Positions 24,237 through 36,422 of a DNA stretch of 64,000 nucleotides are shown here, in pieces. Each line of letters begins with the position of its first letter. The stretch's first letter is position 1. Position numbers and translations under genes: made by a program. Source of the stretch: Tetrapyrgos nigripes (lineage: Eukaryota; Basidiomycota; Agaricomycetes; Agaricales; Campanellaceae). The notes under the pieces were generated by a model. That model searched no databases. It worked only from the letters and a program-made list of their open reading frames with translations, and was not told where the DNA came from. Location: assembly GCA_013368315.1 (NCBI GenBank), contig JAACJM010000209.1, forward strand, positions 1-64,000, written 5' to 3'.

Positions 24237-24920
24237 GTACTCCTCAAACCCCCCATTATTCGACTCATTATCACCTCATTATTTGTTCATTCTTTCGTTT
24301 TGGTAGTGATTTTGCAATAATGAGAAAAAATAATGAACCCAAAATGGGAAGGTTTGAGGACCCTGGAAATGAAAAAAACGCAATAATGAAGAAAGAATGC
24401 ATTATTCAAGGGCCTGTCGACGCAGGCCACGGTCTGCCGCTGTGAGAACGGCATTACGGCTACGTGACAGCATGTTGATAGCCGTCGGTTGCTTGTGGTC
24501 CAGACTCTTCGATCAATGAACGTCGGGATTGAGTCGGGATGAGTCAGGTTGTCGGTGTCTGGTCTAGGGCAGTGTTGTAAGCGTCTGGGTCAAGTAAAAG
24601 ATCTCCAAACAATATATTTGGTAATATATGTCATAATCCAATTGTAACTGCGATTTCAAGGTCTTAATTGCCTGCACAATATTTTAGATGGGAGGTTAGT
24701 TGGCGGGATATGGGCGGGATTAGGCGCTCATCCATCGGAGCAAATGTGCTGTCAGAGTTTTAATCATAAAAGAATGAGAATCGGAATAATGAACTTGAAA
24801 AAAATAAGGGATGACATGTCGTCATTATTTTTTCTCATTATTCATCTTTTCTCTCATTGTCAAGAATGAGAAAAGAATGAGATCAAGAATGAGCAAATAA
24901 TGAGAAGATTTGAGGAACAC
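24237..24920. mobile_element. 684-bp TA-flanked non-autonomous element inside the relic gene
   Basis: Ends GTACTCCTCAAA (left) and GTGTTCCTCAAA (right, reverse complement) are flanked by TA at 24235-24236 and 24921-24922. ATT at 24233-24235 and 24922-24924 is an alternative reading of the duplication. The subterminal regions are full of AATGAG/CTCATT motifs in both orientations. It is non-coding. TA duplication and small size suggest a Tc1/mariner or pogo MITE. It sits at or next to a probable intron of the exonuclease-type gene. Confidence 0.7.
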
Positions 24921-26805
24921 TATTATTGTAATGGGTGTAAAGCATGTACCAGGTACTATGCAGTCAAGAACAATACAATCTATAATGACACATCAAGATC
25001 TTGACCCTGGCAGCACCACATTTCTGTCCAGTACTTTCTCTTATCCCCAGTCTCAAACTGGCCAGGCTCTGCTCCAAACATTGTCATCTACACCTCCACA
25101 AACTTGTCTGGACTCGCCCTCATCATTTTATATGAATACAGATGTCTCAACGCCAGTGGATTCACATTCACAGGCTTTGACGTTGTCATACACATAACCA
25201 GAAACATCAACATTGTCACTTACGTGTTTAGAGGTGTCGGTAGTGCCTCATACACGCTTCAAGGCATTGACGCCATCGTCTATGCATCTAGAGTCACTAA
25301 TGTGTTCAGAGCCAGTGCAACCGCCACCTGATACACATCTTGAGGCTTTGATGCCGTTGTCTGTGCATCCACAAGCCTCATCATCATGTTCACGCCCACC
25401 AACTTCCTCTATCTCCCAACCAGCTCATACATCATCATCTCACCATGTTATTGATAGGGTCCATGTTGAAGAAACAAGTCCCTACATCCATAATAAGTAA
25501 TTTCCTTCTATATTTTTCTCTTATTCTTTTTCCCTATTGTCATTACCTCCCTCTGTGTCCACCACCCATCTATTTGGTCATATATTTGATCCGCACGTAC
25601 CAGGCCTCACATATACCATACTATCTCGTCCAACACACCTCAGTTGTTCCCACTACATTGTGTGAACCCTGAGGTGTGTCCCTTATATATATATTTCCTT
25701 CCATACTTATAACTGACTTCATTATACTTACTACAGTACCTTTACTTATAAGTACTCATCTCTTACAGTCCATGCTCTGAGGATGATCAAGCAAGCGGCT
25801 CGTTTACCATTCCTGACCTCGACTCTATTCCAGATTCCTTCTCCCATGGCATAGACATTGTGGACAACAACTGCAATGAGGGCCCAGAGCCTCTCATGGG
25901 TGAAGGTCTGAGTATTGGAGATGATGAAAGATGTGGGGATGAGGATCCATGGGGTGAGAACAATAATGAAGACAATGACGAAGACAACGAGAATGCTACT
26001 ACTAGCTGAAAGAAGTCTCGCCGTCCCTATCCCCTTGGTTTCAGTACCCTCTTGACGAGACTCTCCAGCAACTGAAAAGTGATTGTCACAGCATGATGGG
26101 TCATTCTCACCTTCATCTTTCTGGAGCATTCTGGTTTCTCCAGAAGCTGACATGGTTCCTCTTGGACAAGCTGAATCTTTCTCTGATGGATCTATTCTCT
26201 CCCCAGTTCTTTCTTTGGGATCCCCTGGATATCGCAGGCACCTTGATTGGCTGCCCAAATTGCAATGTATCTCTTACAAGGTCTAATGTAGTTGATAGTC
26301 CTCAACGTATTATAGATATTGGCCACTCGCTCTGGATCATTGGGTACAGCTATTGCTGTGCACCCTGTCAGAAGTGTTTCCGGAGCTGGGATCCTTGCAT
26401 CTTGAAGAAGCTCCCACCTGCCCTGGCCTCAGAGTTTCCAGCATATCTCACATGGCAAAGTGGCATCTCTTTACGAGCTCTTGGCATTTTACATTCCTGT
26501 GTACAGAGTGGCATGGGAGTCCACCAGGTTGCAGCTATGATCCGAGTGCAGCATCTGGTACAATATGACACTCTTCACTGCCAGTACCTCCATACCCTCC
26601 TGACACATGGGAGGCTTCCTGGACAAACCTACGAGCCATTTCTTCCTTTTGAGAACACATCAGATCAAGGATTCCACAGCTTTGTACCATCTGGGCAATG
26701 GCTTCAGGATGTCTATGACTCCTTCATTGAGTCTCACTGGGCTAGCTTCAACCAGCAAATAGCAATGTTGTCTGGTCATGTTTGTGCTATAGACCACAGT
26801 CATAA

Positions 26806-28256
26806 CACCGCGGGCAAACATGCGCCTGGTTTGATGCCAGCTGGGTAAGACCCAGTTGATGTCCAGTCAGTACCCAGCTAAGTCCCAGTGAGTTGTCAGC
26901 TGATTGACACATGGCAAAACATGAGGCATCCTAATAAGGAAATGAAAATTGAAGCAAATCACTTGTACCGTCAAGAGGTAATCTCACACAACGATTTTAC
27001 AATAAGCAGAACCAATACATGATATTCCACCTACTTAACCTACTGTTATATTGCATGGATAATAAACTACCTGCCATCTTGCTTTGAGTTGAATCTGTTA
27101 TTGAAAGGCTTGTAAATATTGAAAGAAATTATTGACGCTTTTACTAGACATATCCTTACCTCTGATCAAGACTCATTTTTAAATGGTGCTGAAGATAGTC
27201 TTTCCTGGTAAATACTTACCATTGCATCCAGGGATAAATATTTGGTGTGAATTTATTTGTCTACGACATACAAATTGCACTGGTGCACTCATTCCCTCAT
27301 AATTTTTGCTATCAGACTGCCATTCAATGTAACATGGGTCTATCTCATGTCCAGAAGGAATCTTTATTTCAGTAGTATGTTGATTCCTACATAGTTTTCA
27401 ACAACAGGGGTAAACAAGGTGAAATGGTCCCATAATCTGTCAATTGTATGGCAGGAGCAGGTGTGCTTCATTTCTCTCTGTCTACTGGGAATGCCTAACA
27501 TAATAATACCTTGAGCTGTAGCATACTGTCACAATTAAATTGTGCTCATGCTGTAGCAGTGATCTCACATATACACAGTGAATATCCTTTTAAGTCCCTT
27601 GTACTCTCAGCAAAGAGTGAAAATATATGCTAGATCTTTAGAACATATAAAATCTCAATCTGGGAACCCAAATGTGTAATCTGGCTCTGCTATTCTAGGA
27701 TAAGATGATACTATAGGAGTTCAATATTGGCCAACATGACCAGTATTGTTTTAGCAATTCACAGAAATGGAATAGCATAGCTCTGAAAAGCCAAATTAAT
27801 TCAACAGGAAACTGAGCATAGAGTAGGATGATGTCCAGGGAGCACATCCATGAAAATACTCAGTGTTTGGAGTATGCTAATAATATAACAAGAAGGGTAA
27901 AATCACACAGGCAGGGGGAAAATAACATTATGAATTGAAAAGTCTTGCACTTAGGAATACAGTCAATAGAGTTTCTATCTTATAAAATATGATGCAGAAT
28001 GCAAACACCATGAATACTTGCCCTTTGGGAAGTGGTGTGGGTTTAACACTCTGGGAGTCACGGCTGGCAGGAAATTCCGTGATGTATATTGTCAGCTGGT
28101 CGAGCCTGGACTATTCTTTCACCGGCACATGGTGGACACATGACCTAATGTATGTATCAGACTGTGAATCGACCGGGTTGTGCACTGGATACTCACCGGG
28201 TCTGAACCAGATCTTACCCAGTTGAATATGAACTGGGTGGGAGTTTGCCCCTGGTG
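26806..28256. mobile_element. 1451-bp Harbinger-like element with TAA target duplication
   Basis: Flanked by TAA at 26803-26805 and 28257-28259. Left end CACCGCGGGCAAAC; right end read inwards CACCAGGGGCAAAC. The subterminal region has many CCCAGYTGGGTAAGACC-type motifs in both orientations. No transposase frame, so non-autonomous. The TIR resembles that of the 4-kb hairpin element (CACTGGGTGCAAAC). It interrupts the host gene exactly after the residues AIDHSH; removing it and one TAA gives HSHK followed by a gtatgt splice donor. Confidence 0.85.
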
Positions 28257-28714
28257 TAAGGTATGTCTTTTTGTGTATTGTATGATATCAAACACTGACT
28301 CATAGACAATATTAGATCACAAAACATATTGCTTATGTCAACAGTACTCCTATCTTCATTGGCCTCCTCACAGTTACAAATGAAAAGGGTGAAATTAGAG
28401 TGTGCAACTTCATGGCCACAAAGGTGCATTCCCAGTTTGTCGAAGCCCTCAAGAAGATGCAAGAATCACTCGACCTATATGGTCATTCTCAACCTGAGCT
28501 CTTCTACACTGATAACATATCAGATAAGGCAATGTTAGAAGAAGTCTTTTGCTCTCTTCTCAAGGATGTTGTGCCAGTCGAGGAGCATTCTAATCTCCCT
28601 TTGCTCAAGATACCTTCTGCTGTTGCCATACATCAAATCAAACCGGGTATTGATAATGCCATACGTGCCATTCTGTCCTGTTTGCCTGTGTCTGGAGGCC
28701 AGGTAGCTGCTGTA

Positions 28715-29197
28715 AGTTTTGATACAGAATGGAATGTCAATGTCTCAGAGAGTGGTCATGTGCAGGGACGTGGGCCTACATCTATCATTCAGATTGCACT
28801 GAAAGATGACATGTATGTCCTGAAATTAGGTGAGAAGCTACCTCAGCAGCTTGTGCTGTTTTTGTGAGACCAACGTATCTTGAAGGTCAGGAGGATGGTC
28901 AGTGGGGATTTGTGGCACCTTGAGACCATCTCTGGTCAAGGTCCATTCCATGATGCAATAGAGCTGGGTTCATTTGCAAAACAACGTTTCTTGATCCAAG
29001 ATGCTTGTATATCACTGGCTGACCTGACTGCTGCTCTCCTGGGTAAATGTCTTCCAAAGAATTGTGCTGAGCGCATCAGTGCAGTCTGGAGTAATGAGGA
29101 GCTAAACCCAGTTCAGCTCAGCTATGCTGGTCTTCTTCTCTTTGACAAAATCAACTCCGTTCCTATTCCAGAACCATTAAAGAACAACCACTGCTGA
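28715..29197 (+). pseudogene. WRN-like 3'-5' exonuclease segment with missing motif III
   Basis: Part of the relic above. Motif I (FDTEW) is present at about 28718-28732. A TGA at 28865 precedes the motif II exon (KVRRMVSGDLWHLE, where relatives have KVGR...DL..LE). LADLTAALLGKCLPKN and VWSNEELNPVQLSYAGLLLF follow. The DEDDy Tyr/Asp of motif III (usually YAALDAY) is replaced by YAGLLLF, so even without the stop this copy would lack a catalytic Asp. Confidence 0.7.
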
Positions 29198-31051
29198 AAC
29201 CCCTGTTCTAGTTCTGAGTAATGACAATACAAAAGTCATTGCTCACAGTGTTGTATCCTCATCTCATACCAGCTTCCTCGATGGCATACATTTGACTGCC
29301 AGGCATGTTTTCATTCAGGTTCAGGAGGTTGTTATTCCTGGTGCAAAGCTCAAGAGCCACAAAGAATGGTTTCTTGAGGATTTCAGTGCAGTGCCCTTTG
29401 ATGCTGTCTGCCTTTGGACTCATGTTCACCTGGGTATCAATTTCCCTTCTTTGCCTCTCATACTGCCTCAATCTCCTACATCCTTGGCTACCTCTCAGGA
29501 TCACATACCTGATGCTGCATTGCAGGAACTGCTCAACAGTGCAGTTGATGATAATGGTGAGGGCCTTGGGTCACTTATGCAATCTGGGGAAATCAGTGAA
29601 TCAAGCACAGGTCAGGCAGAGAGAGATGATGAGAGCAGTCAGTTTGGAAGGGAAGAGCTTGGTCCTCATGACCTACCATTGTACTTGTTTGCTCAGATCA
29701 TCTGGAGTCGAGTGTTAAAGGATCCGTTTCATGTTTTCAACATGATTTACATCTCTTGCACTCATGGTTTGTGAGTACCATTTGCTCAAGCCCTTTGCGA
29801 TGCTATCTTTATTCCAGATCCTGGAGACAAAAGATGCATCAAGGATTGGTTGAAGACCAAAAAGTTGACTTGGGAGTTCATGCTTCATTACAAACCATGT
29901 TGGGTCTGGCAGCACTGCCACTGCACAATCCCTCCACCTGAAGTCCTCTATCCTCAGGTACATGATGTCTTTCTTAAGTACAGATCTTTGAAAGATGCAA
30001 AAATGGGACAACCTTTATTCAACACAGCAGCCTGGAAAGTTGTCAAGAACATTCTGGAACTGATCTGCAATGGCTTTTTGTCTGATCCACCAGGTATTCC
30101 TTTGTACTATTGCATTGGCCTTGATTATCACGCAGGTGCTCTTCGGGTATGGCATTGTATCTGTGGCACCAACTTCACTGAAGGTGGTGTACATACTTGG
30201 CTTATCCCATGATTGCTGTTGAGAGGGACTTCTATTCAGCATATGCTTGCATGCCTCTATGGGGACTCAGAAAGCTATTTTACCCATTCATACCATTGCT
30301 GAGCACAAACTATTCAATGATCTCATGTCGTCAAACAAGTTCTATATCAATAGTAAGAAGGAGCTGTCAAATGAGGCTGTCTGGATCTGGAACTGCAAGG
30401 CAGAAGAGCAAGATGACATTTTTTACAAGGTATTTTGCATCTTTTTCTCATCTATTCATGTATTTCACTGATTTGTGTATTTAGCTATCAGAACATCTTT
30501 CGCATTATGCCAACAGCAACTGGGAAAAGACCTCAAATCTGAAACAATCACTTTCACTCACATTTGAGACCACAGAATCAGTGAGAGAAAGAACTCAGAA
30601 TCCAAGAAGGGCAATCGGTATTGCTCGTGCTACCAAAGCACCACTCCAGTGACACGAGGTTACAAAAGGCTTTGACATTCCAGAAAGGTGTGTATCAGTG
30701 TATTATTTTTATTAATGACTCTGAAATCCAGCTGCTTCCCACTCAAGTTCCACTCTGCAAGCTCCTGCACATTCTGCTCCATCCCCAGCACATTCACCAT
30801 CCACTCTCGTAAAGCAAATCAGCTGGACCCATGCTTTAGGTGCCCAGGGTCAGCCTGCATTGCAAAAACAATGGAAAAACCAACATTGTCCTCGATGTGG
30901 CAGAGAGCCTGGGCAGTGTAATGGGGCAAGTGCATGGTTCAAATGCCAGCAAGCATGCCAGGATTGCAGTGAAAGGTCCATTGTGAAGTGTGCTGGGCGA
31001 AATGCTAAGCTGCCACAAAAACCTCATTGTGGTCTACCCAGACCCAACTAA

Positions 31052-32905
31052 GTGACACCTGCTGCACGAAAATATCTAAGATTATAGCCCCTGTACAGAT
31101 ATACACTATGTAGTACTACTATGCTTTGTTTCTACCTTGTATCTACTGAGGATCAGACACTTGTGTCGGGTGTGTCATTGACTTGGTAGTCATGAGTCAA
31201 ATAATTTGAATTTACTTGTTTAGGAATGCTATCTGTACCAGTCACTCAGAATACCAGGTAAGAACTGGTGGATAGCAATCAAATGAGGAATAAACAGCTG
31301 ATTTTTTGTCAGCAGTTCCATGAGATTGCCTTACCTGGTTTTTGCAAGGTTTGGTCCATCAAAAGTGTGTATAGAAAGCCACAGACACTGTAGACACGTC
31401 CTGCAGTGTGAAAGTGAGAGAATTGTCCACTCCCTTCCCTTCCCTTCCTTTCTCTTTCCTTTTTTTATTTTTATTTTTATTTATTTATTCTTCGCACCCC
31501 AACATCATTATCAAGCCAAAATGGAAAGGAACATAGCAGTTCTGACTTGGAGCTGGCCAGCAAAATTTAAACTCCTGTTAGCAACACCGCATGATGTCAT
31601 TCAGTTGGACACTCCCCTCAGTTGGAGTCAGGGACTGTACTTGATCCAGTAGTGCCCGGCTCTGACCTGTTTCTGTGCTAGCTGCTGTGTAGTAATCTTG
31701 AAAATGATGCTAGAAGCAAGTATATGTATTGTTTGCAGTTGTATTGTATGTACTTAAGCGACACTTGCTGCAGAAATCTTGCTCCGAAATCGTCATGGAT
31801 CCTAGTTGTAACTGGGATCTGTACGCTCTTCTAGGTGAGAGTGAAAACAATCTTGAATGAAGGTAGCAACCTCAATGCCTAAGAGCCAATCTGTTGCCTC
31901 ATGGTCGGCCTCCAGAATAAAAGTTCTGCACAAAAGTGACAAAACATATTTCAGTCTCAATCATTGTCAGAAGGTGTCCAATTTGCTTTGAATGAGGTGT
32001 AAAGTGTGGTATAAATGGAAAAAATGGTCTTTTATATCCATGATAGAGAGTACAGTCACGTTGTCCAGTGAGAGTTGAGCGATGGTCTTTGCACGAACAG
32101 ATTTATTTTGATTATTTGTCGCAGAGTTGTCTAGATGGTAATGCAGTTGGTACAGGTCCAATACAGACAGTTTTTGAGATATATTAGTGTAACTTTGTAT
32201 TGATAGTGACAGAATACAGGGGCAAGCACTCGCAGCGCGACGGGAGTCGACGACAGTCATGGTTGTAGGCGAAGAAAAAATGGAAAGGAATGGAACGACA
32301 TAGAAGTTCCCACTCGGAGCTGGCCGTCAAAATTCAAACTCCAGTTGGCGACACCGGTTGGACACTCGGTCGGAGTCGGGGATTTTTTTTGGGACTTTCA
32401 TTTTTTTTTTTCGCATGATCTTCAGTCCATGACAACCATTCGTGACCCCAGTTGTCGTTCACAGCTTCATAATACTAGTAGTTACAGCTATTAATCCATT
32501 TGTTATTCCTCTGGCAACTGAGATCTACAGGTATGATCATGAGACATTCGTATGGGCAGTTCGTGATCTAGAGGTTATTCTAGATCAGTTCCTGGTAGTC
32601 CATCACTGACGGCACCCTCTACGAATTTTGATTCTGACACAGCACTGCCATTTGGAGTGCATATTGCGTGCTAAAAAAACTTCTCCAGGACTGTTTTATA
32701 TGTTTTTGCCATTGAATGCGCTAGGTTAATACTAAATTAATACGCTATCGGGCTGCGGAAATGAATGTTTGTTGAGCTCTACAGCACAGGTGTTACTTTT
32801 GCATCAGAACTGGATCACTTTAAAGCATGTTCATGATCCAGAGATCATCATTTGGCTGAGCAACTGACATCAACTTCCTCAATAACAGATATCACATCAG
32901 TAGAT
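31052..32905. repeat. gene-free repeat zone, dispersed repeat copy B
   Basis: 31655-32290 is partner copy B of the repeat at 22925-23612 and contains the empty MITE site near 32250. 31525-31650 and 32275-32390 resemble each other directly (GGAGCTGGCC...AAA..TTNAAACTCC, then TTGGACACTC), so the middle is bracketed by ~110-bp direct repeats. A pyrimidine/TTTTA tract lies at 31430-31490. A minus-strand fragment (about 32090-32150) recurs degenerately near 35160-35205. Confidence 0.6.
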
Positions 32906-34512
32906 ATGGAAGTCGCGCTGCATTCCTATTTTTCTTTACTCAAGTCGAATATCAACCTTTTGCTTCAAACTGAACCGACACCTCACTCCTCCGATTCTTC
33001 AAGCTTTCAGACTGTGTCTGACAACCTACAAGCATCTCACGACTTTTCCCTTTTGCCACCGAAGTGCAACACACGAACGGTCGATCAAGAAATGAATGCT
33101 GCCGCTGCTACTCCTTCAACCATTACCCCTTTAAATGTCACGACGTTAGCAGTTATATCAAACCTATACACACCGCTAGTATTCCTTCCACCGGACATAG
33201 CGAGTTCGGCGCAAAACACGATATATGTTCAAGTTGGGACGCTTGGGGTGAGTTGAAGTTTTGAATCATGCTACCTGTGTCCACACTGAATGAACTCCTC
33301 ACTGGATATGGCAGATGTTCATTTGGGACATCTTGATGAATCTTCGTGGAGATTATCAAATTATTGTAGGGCCCGCTTTTCGTCATGCCAGCTCATTGGC
33401 AGAGCAGCGCAACCAAAACAGGATGATACCTCGGATTGGTCTGCCAACTGTGGCGTATTTTATTTCCCGAATAATGACGTTGGGATTTCAGTTGGGCATG
33501 ACGCTTTTCTTGCGTGAGTTATTTAGTGATCATCACTGAATCACATACCGTGCCAGACATACACTAATGTTTAGCTCTTTGTACACTTAGTCGCACCAGT
33601 CCCGTGTACTCCAACCGCTCACATCGTCGAAGTTGCATTCTTCCTCTCCAAGATCTCCACCACTCTTATGTTCTTCTTCCGAGTCAATGCCCTATACTAC
33701 AATCATCCCTACATCCGAGCTATCTTCTTTTCACTCTGGATCATCACCGTTGGACTTATATCACCTGCCCATTTCATGTTCGCTGATGTTGAGACCCTAT
33801 CAGTTCCTGGAATGCAAGCACGGTGTCTACTGCTGAAGACTAAAAGAATCTTTGCATTGATACCTGCTTGGGCGATACTTTTGCATGATACGTCGGTATT
33901 TTTGGCAATTTCGTATAAGCTTTATAGGAATGCGCATTTGGAGGAGTCATCATGGAATGTTCGTGGATTGGGGAGTAGAACTGGGGCATTCTTCTTTCCG
34001 GGAAAGAAGTTGCCACCATTTTCGAGGGCGTTGTTGAAAGATGGACAAGTGTATTATTTGTGAGTGCATGCTACCTTTTCTTACTTGCATAGTGACGCGC
34101 TGATTGGGATACTTTTTTACCCAGGGTCTCCTCCCTATGCTCTACTGTTGTAGTAGCACTCCTCCTCGCGACAAATGTCAACGAGGATTACAGGTTACTC
34201 TTGATTCCTGTTGAGATCGCAGTGATCAACTCCACGGCATGTCATGTCTTTAGGAATGTCAAGCTAGGGAGAATTCAGAATCGTGAATTTAGCGACTTAT
34301 CGCATACTATTTCAGCAATGCAGTTTCATGGATCCCCAGTCGTTACGCCGGTTGCATCGGGAGTGATGGTAACTTCATGTCTGCGGGAAAATCCGAGTCT
34401 TTCAGTTATCGAAGCACAGACGGAAACGGATACGGAGACTCAGACTCAGAGTTCATCGTTTGGGATGATAAATGATCCAGCTGAATTGAAGAGGGATGGG
34501 AATACATTGTAG
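32906..34512 (+). CDS. basidiomycete multi-pass membrane protein, unknown function
   Basis: Exons joined by eye. Exon 1 ends LPPDIASSAQNTIYVQVGTL-G before gtgagt. Exon 2 (about 33313-33514) gives MFIWDILMNLRGDYQI and RIGLPTVAYFISRIMTL. Exon 3 (about 33599-34061) gives PCTPTAHIVEVAFFLSKIS, LMFFFRVNALYYNHPYIRAI, FALIPAWAILLHDTSVFLA and PPFSRALLKDGQVYYL. Exon 4 (from about 34125) gives SSLCSTVVVALLLATNVNED and ends KRDGNTL at 34512. About six or seven membrane helices with a conserved cytoplasmic LPPFSRALLKDGQVYY patch typical of an abundant mushroom family with no known role. The start could also be 33092 (MNAAAATPST). It looks intact; the part between MNLRGDYQI and RIGLP may hide a further intron. 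Confidence 0.75.
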
Positions 34513-35223
34513 ATTGTCATGTAGTACATGGTCCCTGGTGGCAAAAACGACATTTGCGCTTATAGTTATTTGACTCATCTTACAGATCATAATGCCGTTT
34601 GCTTCCTTTCTAACGCGTTAATTTATCCTTCTTTACCTTCTGTACATGGTCCAGTTTACCTGGTCAGCAAACCTGTCTTTTTTTTGGACTTTTTTTCGGA
34701 GTTTTTGGGATTTTTACTTATTACAGGACCTTTTTGTACTCATATATCAGCTGTAAGCATTGTCGAACTTTTCTTGACGTTTACCTGAGGCATCACAAGT
34801 GACCGAAATCAGCTTACCCAGTTGTAGTCTTCCACTTGTTGTTCCAACCGCTTTGAGTTACAGTTCAGAATAGCGTCAAGTTTCAACGCAGATGTACTCT
34901 GCAGTACACTGCGACAATACAAGTTACTACAATGAACTAGGGTGCAGCAGTGAGCTAGTAGTAAAGTCTGCAAGTCACATTTGCCTATAAAGAGAACATG
35001 AGACTGGTCGTAGTGACGGGGTTGGAAAGGGAGTCGGGGGTAAGGGCGTGGCGGAACGGATATCCAACACATCACCTAGGGGGGAGGGGGGAAGGAAGTC
35101 CGAGATCTTGCTATTAACGACAGCGACGACGACATGGTAACAACGAACTCCGGCGAAAGTTTATTTTGCTTATTTGGCGCGGAGTTTTCCAGACGGTAAT
35201 GTATTCACCTCAACATCACACCA
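34513..35223. other. intergenic, nothing recognised
   Basis: Presumed 3' UTR of the membrane-protein gene and unassigned sequence. 35160-35205 resembles 32100-32150 in this window, so part is repeat-derived. Confidence 0.35.
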
Positions 35224-36137
35224 TTAGATGTATACCGTTGCCATCGAGGATCAGCTCACTTTTCTGACTCGAGCTCTGGCTGGGCATTGCTTGCGTAGAC
35301 GCCTTATAGCTTCTCGTATTCAGTTTGATTAAATGGACTGCCCAATATGCTTTCCGTTTCAGTCGCTGTAGAGTAAGGACATAGATTTCACTGACATTTT
35401 CTATGTATGTACTTGCGGTATGTTTTACGAAGAACTGGCACAGGCCAGATATTTGTTCCGCCAGCATTCGGTCAAGTAGAGTACATGCCTCCAGCTGCTG
35501 AGCGCTGAGCGCTAAACGATTCACAGAATAGATCACGTAGAGAAACAAAGAAGACGGAGTCGGGATGAGCTTGAAGTGAAACAGAGCTTCGGAGCTTATT
35601 GCCATTTCGCTTCACAGTGTCACTTATAACTTCATCCTCATGGGAGGGAGGTTGAGGAGAGTGAGCAGATGAGGACCATGGGACTGCCAGCCGGTAAGGC
35701 AAAGGTGAAGGATCAAGAAGAGCATCTTTGTTATTTGTGGGCGGGCAGGCAAAACTTTACTATCTTCAACTTTCGCACCATCAAATCACATCTACGTAAT
35801 CTATTCTGTGTAAATCGTTGAGCACTCAGTAGCTCTCCAGGCTGGAGGCATGTACTCTACTTGACCGAATGCTGGTGGAACAAATATCAGACCTGTCCCA
35901 GTTCTTCGTAAAACATACCACAAGTTCATACATAGAAAATGTCAGTGAATTCTATGTACTTAAGTACTCTACAGCGACTGAAACGGAAAGCATATTGGGC
36001 AGTCCATTTAATGGAACTGAAGCTTCTCGTTAATGGACTGAATACGAGAAGCTATAAGGCGTCTACGCAAGCAATGCCCAGCCAGAGCTCGAGTCAGAAA
36101 AGTGAGCTGATCCTCGATGGCAACGGTAGATGTATAT
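35224..36137. repeat. inverted-repeat unit, ~320-bp arms around a ~250-bp centre
   Basis: Left arm 35224-35545 and right arm 35795-36137 are reverse complements with some indels: CCGTTGCCATCGAGG near 35236 pairs with CCTCGATGGCAACGG near 36110-36125, and GCTTTCCGTTTCAGTCGCTG pairs with CAGCGACTGAAACGGAAAGC. The right arm has a small internal duplication (TTAATGGACTGAA). Outer ends do not show a clear target duplication. It could be a foldback/MITE or two inverted copies of a repeat. Confidence 0.7.
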
Positions 36138-36237
36138 AAGCATGCCAAGGCCTACCCGACTATGGCAACTGTAAAGTAATGAAAATTGTTGAAGCTCAGA
36201 CACTGGCAATATTTCCGTGAATAATGCCAGTTTTTTT

Positions 36238-36422
36238 AGGCTCTTCCCATAAGTGTAGGGGGCCAAAAGGTCTTCTCGCAAGTATGTCCCTCGGCACCCG
36301 TCGCCCATCCATCCCTTTCCGCTGCGTCATCATCGCATGTTCCCACACCCCTCATTGTCCATCACCGCCATCAAATGCCCTTGCTCGCTGTCCCCTCGGC
36401 TATCCCTCCCTCGCTTTATCTC
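36238..36422 (+). repeat. dispersed repeat (inverted partner at about 52430-52612)
   Basis: CTCTTCCCATAAGTG, GGTCTTCTCGCAAGTATGTC, CACCCGTCGCC and TGTTCCCACACCCC recur on the opposite strand near 52430-52612. Both copies can be read as similar peptides, but no gene is recognised. Probably fragments of one element. Confidence 0.65.

Larger units (their letters stand above)
23868..31051 (+). pseudogene. AT-hook / DUF6729-type / 3'-5' exonuclease / zinc-knuckle gene, decayed
   Basis: Relic of a long repetitive mushroom gene family. N-terminus MSEKSNPANTEPDNIPRF, then two AT-hooks (a broken KRSRG-stop-PKGSKNKK and KRSRGRPKGTGKNQ). About 25770-26805: FFLWDPLDIAGTLIGCPNC, YCCAPCQKCFRSWDP, PAYLTWQSGISLRAL and GQWLQDVYDSFIE, which I assign to the DUF6729 type from memory. 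After an insertion: TPIFIGLLTVTNEKGEIRVC, then the exonuclease (motif I VSFDTEWNVNV near 28720, motif II KVRRMVSGDLWHLE, motif III lost). About 29290-30200 is the C-terminal helical region (DPFHVFNMIYISCTHG, PPPEVLYPQVHDVF). It ends with HCPRCGREPGQCNGASAWF. In-frame stops at 23931, 24012 and 28865, plus frameshifts, show it is dead. Confidence 0.75.
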
